In this document: positions 41,522 to 44,427 of the stretch, in pieces
Layout of the letters: every line of letters starts with the position of its first letter
Position numbering within the stretch: position 1 is the stretch's first letter
Assembly (NCBI GenBank): GCA_029979405.1
Contig: JAPOHM010000001.1
Span: 1 to 44,427 of the forward strand
Direction of reading: 5' to 3'
Length of the DNA stretch: 44,427 bases
Source: Methanobacteriota archaeon
GTDB taxonomy: Archaea > Thermoplasmatota > Poseidoniia > Poseidoniales > Poseidoniaceae
Notes under the pieces: generated by a model
Seen by the model: the letters and a program-made list of their open reading frames with translations, nothing else
What the model was told of the DNA's origin: nothing
The model's database searches: none
Made by a program: the position numbers and the translations under genes

Positions 41522-42370
41522 ATGGCGGGTATTGAGGATGCAATAATCGTCGCTGGAGGAATAGGGTCGAGAATGCTACCTGCAAGCGGAATGGTGGCGA
41601 AGGAAAGCCTACCGCTTGTCGATATTCCAGCAATCACGCATTTAGCGCGGGAAGCAGTCCATGCGGGAGTAAAGAAAATACACATAATCACTTCACCGAA
41701 AAAGGACTTTTCAAAAGTGATTGGTGACAACTCTTGGATATCGGAGAAAAGAGGCGATATAGATCAAAATCTAATTTCGCCTTTCAACGACGTTGAGGTC
41801 GAAGTGCATGTACAAGAAGTGCCGAGAGGATTGGGGGACGCAATAAATTGCGCCTTAAGTTCAATCACAGGCCCTTTTTTAGTACTCTTAGGGGACAACA
41901 TTTTGTTAGATAATTACTCAACTCCTGATGATTATTATCCTTCAAACGCATCAAAACTTCTGGTAGAAAAATTCGCTGAAACAAATCTTCCTTGCGTAGG
42001 CCTGATTCCAGTAAAAGACCCTGAGAATTATGGCGTTGTTGCCATGGATGATGAAAAAATAACTTCGATTGTAGAGAAGCCTAAAAGGGAGAATGCTCCA
42101 TCCAAACTGGTTTTGTGCGGTCGATATTTGTTCACCTCGGATACTGCAGATTTACTTTCAAGATATAATTTTGAAAAACACGGAGAACTACAATCCATTG
42201 CAATACAGAAACACTGGATGGAAAACGATGGACTAATCGGAGTTGAATATCAAAATTTCAAATGGTATGATTCTGGCAACCCCACTTCTTGGTTAAAGGG
42301 CCAAATTGAGTATGCCTTGAATAGAAAGGACCTTTCAGAGAATATCAAAGAATGGATGAATCATCTTTGA
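41522..42370 (+). CDS. galU: UTP-glucose-1-phosphate uridylyltransferase-like nucleotidyltransferase
   Basis: A 282-residue sugar-nucleotide synthase. The signature AIIVAGGIGSRMLPASGMVAKESLPLVDIPAI (8-38) matches GalU more closely than RmlA, with Arg17 and Lys27 of the nucleotide site; LLGDNILLD near 120 carries the metal-binding aspartate; ITSIVEKPK and GRYLF follow. It makes UDP-glucose or a related nucleotide sugar, used for glycosylation and surface polymers, fitting the glycoprotein-rich envelope. The frame opens at 41348, but the extension lies inside the divergent membrane gene; an AAGGTG just before ATG 41522 supports this start. It overlaps RNase HI by 10 bases at the 3' end. Confidence 0.87.
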   Translation: MAGIEDAIIVAGGIGSRMLPASGMVAKESLPLVDIPAITHLAREAVHAGVKKIHIITSPKKDFSKVIGDNSWISEKRGDIDQNLISPFNDVEVEVHVQEVPRGLGDAINCALSSITGPFLVLLGDNILLDNYSTPDDYYPSNASKLLVEKFAETNLPCVGLIPVKDPENYGVVAMDDEKITSIVEKPKRENAPSKLVLCGRYLFTSDTADLLSRYNFEKHGELQSIAIQKHWMENDGLIGVEYQNFKWYDSGNPTSWLKGQIEYALNRKDLSENIKEWMNHL

Positions 42371-42885
42371 CCGGGCTTCCAAAAAGAGAGAGGTTCAGGC
42401 AATTCTCCTAACGCTGCCCTGATTGCCAAATGGTCAGCGCGTTCATTCCATCTGTGGCCACTATGTGCTTTGACGTGCTCCCAAGACAGATTTCTTAATT
42501 CTGAAACCTCTTTCCATAAATTCTGAACTTTATTTACGAGTTCTTTGTTTGCTTTGGCCTTCCACTTTCCCGTAGCCTGATTTCCTGCATATTGAGAATC
42601 GGTCTTAATGATGATATCCTCGTCACCCCCTTGGGCCAAACACCATCGTAGGGCTTCTGCGAATGCTGTTAGCTCCGCCGTGTTATTGGAACCAACTTCT
42701 GCTCCAATGAATTTCTCATCGTCGTTATCTGTGATTACCTTTCCATGAAATTCATGGAAAATTTCTCCATTGCCTCGGCCTAAGTCATTTGAATCTACCA
42801 CGATTACTACTCCCCATCCAGCAGGGGTATTTTGGTCGACATTTTGATTGCCGATACAAGAACCGTCTACGTAGATGTAAAACAT
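42361..42885 (-). CDS. rnhA: ribonuclease HI
   Basis: A 174-residue endonuclease that cuts the RNA strand of RNA-DNA hybrids. The catalytic carboxylates are D7 (YVDGSC), E71 (NNTAELTAFAEAL), D96 (IKTDSQY) and D151 (WNERADHLA), and H141 sits in the flexible loop VKAHSGH. An insertion of about 15 acidic residues (about 48-62) lies between the second and third strands. The basic protrusion (GKWKAKANKELVNKV) is present, as in bacterial RNase HI. Archaea often use RNase HII, so this is a type I addition. It lies 5 bases downstream of gcvH. Confidence 0.93.
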   Translation of the reverse strand: MFYIYVDGSCIGNQNVDQNTPAGWGVVIVVDSNDLGRGNGEIFHEFHGKVITDNDDEKFIGAEVGSNNTAELTAFAEALRWCLAQGGDEDIIIKTDSQYAGNQATGKWKAKANKELVNKVQNLWKEVSELRNLSWEHVKAHSGHRWNERADHLAIRAALGELPEPLSFWKPGQR

Positions 42886-42890
42886 CTATT

Positions 42891-43274
42891 TCACTCGCCA
42901 ATCTCAGCTTTGTAGTCTGCAGGAGACATCAAACTGGAGATTGCAGAGGCATCATCGAGCCTCATTCTAACGATCCAACCCTCGCCATAAGGGTCTTCAT
43001 TCATTAATTCTGGAGTATCGTCCAATGCATCATTTACAGCGGTAATTTCCCCTCCAAGTGGTGCAAAAATAGGGGATGCAGATTTTACAGATTCAACAAT
43101 TGCAAACTCTCCCATGTCCCCACATGTTTCTCCAACCTCAGGCAATTCGATGTAAACGATATCAGTTAATGCGTTTTGAGCGTGGTCAGTTATTCCAATG
43201 ATAACCTCGTCACCTTCAACTTTCAACCATTCATGTTCTTTCGTGTAGTATAATCCATCTGGGACGTCGCTCAT
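42891..43274 (-). CDS. gcvH: glycine cleavage system H protein
   Basis: A 127-residue lipoyl carrier protein. Lys64 in VESVKSAS is the lipoylation site; the N terminus LYYTKEHEWLKVEGDEVIIGITDHAQNALTDIVYIELPEVG is typical. It shuttles the aminomethyl group between the P, T and L proteins of glycine cleavage. None of those partners lies in the window. GAGGG sits 6 bases before the ATG. A stand-alone H protein may also serve as a lipoate relay. Confidence 0.96.
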   Translation of the reverse strand: MSDVPDGLYYTKEHEWLKVEGDEVIIGITDHAQNALTDIVYIELPEVGETCGDMGEFAIVESVKSASPIFAPLGGEITAVNDALDDTPELMNEDPYGEGWIVRMRLDDASAISSLMSPADYKAEIGE

Positions 43275-43321
43275 GTCTCTCCCTCAAATCTTGGGAGATA
43301 GTCAAGGCAATCAAACCTTTC

Positions 43322-44098
43322 TCACAAAGGGTTAGAACAGTTTGGACAAATTGTCCAATCTAATTCACACTGATTCCCACAATTAGTACAGGTTTTTTTG
43401 CCACCTTCAGCAATCATAACTGAGTCGTTCAGTACCGTATTACCAACTTGACCAATTTGAACCATTGGTTGACTCTTTTCCATGTGTTCTTGGCGAATTC
43501 TCCCCGCTTCGGCATACAATCCAGCCTTTTCATACGCCTTTGCAGCCTCTTCCCAGTTCCTAGCCATCTCCAAGTTTTTAGCCTTAGTCACCCAGTCACT
43601 CGAACCCTGCTCTTCTTTCGTCGGAGGTCGTGGAATAGCATTTTGCTGTTGTTGAGGCTGTTGAATTATTGGTTGAGTTTGTTGAACAGGAATTTGGTTT
43701 TGAATTGTAATTTGTTGGGGGACAACCATAGGTTGGGGATTTTGAATAATCATTACTCTCTGTGATGGTTTTACACTTAGGGCGCTGATCCCAAAAATAA
43801 TCGAAAAGCAACAACTCGCTCCAGCACACACTGTCACCGATTCATTGTCATGCGGTTCGTCAGAGCCATCGCTACAATGTTCATAACCATCGTTCTCTAC
43901 GAACGTGTCGTATACTTCTTCTCCGTTTTCACAGACATAATACATTCCATTGGGTTCATACTCTCCCGTAGCCCCGGGTGCACTGAGAGAAATTGCAATG
44001 AATATAATGTATAAAACGAAACAAACTGCAGCCATTATCCAATAATTCTGTTTTTTCTTCTTGGATGGATCCGCAATATTTTGTGGATAAAACTGCAT
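43322..44098 (-). CDS. membrane protein with Gln-rich linker, helical hairpin and C-terminal zinc ribbon
   Basis: A 258-residue protein of unknown function. Spans lie at about 19-39 and 91-108, with a Cys-containing acidic loop between them (EYEPNGMYYVCENGEEV, DGYEHCSDGSDE). A Gln/Pro-rich linker (about 118-160) follows, then a TPR-like helical pair (AKNLEMARNWEEAAKAYEKAGLYAEAGRIRQEHM) and a C-terminal zinc ribbon (CTNCGNQCELDWTICPNC). ATG 44098 is chosen over 44101 because GGAGG lies 7 bases upstream; it overlaps the stop of the preceding gene, so the two are probably translated together and may form a complex. Confidence 0.75.
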   Translation of the reverse strand: MQFYPQNIADPSKKKKQNYWIMAAVCFVLYIIFIAISLSAPGATGEYEPNGMYYVCENGEEVYDTFVENDGYEHCSDGSDEPHDNESVTVCAGASCCFSIIFGISALSVKPSQRVMIIQNPQPMVVPQQITIQNQIPVQQTQPIIQQPQQQQNAIPRPPTKEEQGSSDWVTKAKNLEMARNWEEAAKAYEKAGLYAEAGRIRQEHMEKSQPMVQIGQVGNTVLNDSVMIAEGGKKTCTNCGNQCELDWTICPNCSNPL

Positions 44099-44427
44099 CA
44101 TTCTTCCTCCAGTTCTTTGGAAAGCATCGAGTGTTCTAACTTAGCCCACGCATCACCCAACTGATCATGCTTTCTTGATTGTGTTAATTCATTTTCAACT
44201 TCTGCTGACAGTTGCGAATTATCCTGATTAGGGAAAAGTGACGAGAAAACACCATTTTCTTGTTTAACTAAGAAGGAGCAAAAAATAAGCAATAGTCCCA
44301 AGAAAGGAATTAGTAAATCAAACCCAACAGAATTCAGATTTGTAACTCCGGATATGTAACCAAACCCTGTCGCTAATAACAACCCTAAACCCGTGCCTAA
44401 CATCAAGCGTTGAGCGCTTGCAGCGGG
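44098..44427 (-). CDS. small two-span membrane protein (5' end may lie outside the window)
   Basis: Not recognised. From ATG 44403 it has 101 residues with two hydrophobic segments (LGTGLGLLLATGFGYISG and LLIPFLGLLLIFCSFLV), then a polar helical tail ending MLSKELEEE. The frame is still open at the window edge, with AASAQR before the methionine, so the start may be further upstream. Its stop overlaps the start of the zinc-ribbon membrane protein gene, implying coupled expression. Confidence 0.6.
   Translation of the reverse strand, partial: PAASAQRLMLGTGLGLLLATGFGYISGVTNLNSVGFDLLIPFLGLLLIFCSFLVKQENGVFSSLFPNQDNSQLSAEVENELTQSRKHDQLGDAWAKLEHSMLSKELEEE

Noticed and set aside
41348..41730. Long N-terminal extensions of galU and of the divergent four-span protein, which overlap each other
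   Set aside because: Each extension is the antisense of the other gene's real coding sequence. Internal ATGs at 41522 and 41469 match family N termini.
1..44427. CRISPR arrays, insertion sequences, prophage or integrase signatures
   Set aside because: I saw no regularly spaced repeats, transposase, integrase or terminal inverted repeats. The two tRNA genes have no adjacent duplicated 3' ends that would mark an attachment site.

Overview
The window reads as a gene-dense chromosomal segment of an archaeon, most likely a marine planktonic euryarchaeon of the Marine Group II (Poseidoniales) type. The domain call rests on an archaeal information-processing set: TFB, RNA polymerase subunit P, topoisomerase VI B and A subunits, an RFC-type clamp-loader subunit, diphthine synthase, Trm5, a stand-alone GMP synthase amidotransferase subunit and a geranylgeranyl reductase-family enzyme. 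The lineage call is inference. It rests on large cell-surface proteins with thrombospondin type 3 repeats and a short Trp-rich C-terminal tail, moderate GC, and archaeal genes mixed with bacterial- or eukaryote-like metabolic genes (GSII glutamine synthetase, a PlsC/GPAT-like acyltransferase, GcvH, a DMT permease). I see no insertion sequence, phage, CRISPR or rRNA. The window is chromosome-like throughout, with very short intergenic gaps and small convergent overlaps.

Layout. 1-4.5 kb: the 3' part of a GSII glutamine synthetase, then a reverse-strand surface protein (beta-propeller plus TSP3 repeats), a SemiSWEET-like transporter and a small EF-hand protein. 4.5-7.5 kb: a reverse-strand operon of geranylgeranyl reductase, HAD-IIA phosphatase and NERD protein, linked by Shine-Dalgarno sequences that overlap the preceding stop codons and by GTG/TTG starts. 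7.5-14 kb: EamA permease, Lrp/AsnC regulator, Cys/Met PLP enzyme, an unrecognised 557-residue protein paired with diphthine synthase, divergent trm5, and a small zinc-knuckle protein. 14-19.6 kb: an exported M24 peptidase, tRNA-Asp, a PPSG-repeat protein with a class II aldolase-like domain, two rhodaneses, guaA amidotransferase, rpoP, an RFC-like protein and tRNA-Arg. 19.6-25.6 kb: a membrane protein, then a forward run of degenerate SdhA-like flavoprotein, HIT protein, GPAT-like acyltransferase and a DUF2299-like protein. 25.6-32.4 kb: a 1671-residue surface protein with a vWA domain inside propeller-type repeats, an ArsR-like regulator with a palindromic promoter, and a membrane protein. 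32.4-38.4 kb: top6B-top6A, then an aconitase-family enzyme with its swivel domain at the N terminus, overlapping a TVP38 membrane protein. 38.6-44.4 kb: tfb with a HEAT-like protein, a small membrane protein divergent from galU, RNase HI and gcvH, and two membrane proteins at the right edge.

Functionally the window mixes core information processing with envelope construction and nitrogen, sulfur and one-carbon metabolism. Two expression styles are visible. Several first genes have a TATA-like box about 20-35 bases before the start and no ribosome binding site. Genes inside operons usually carry GAGG/GGAGG-type sites 5-8 bases before the start. No single obviously new multi-gene system stands out. 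The best leads are the palindromic promoter at 31464-31503, the tRNA-Asp/aldolase-like divergent promoter with its perfect palindrome, the catalytically altered SdhA-like protein in an operon with a GPAT-like acyltransferase, the 557-residue orphan next to diphthine synthase, and the vWA domain inserted in a propeller.
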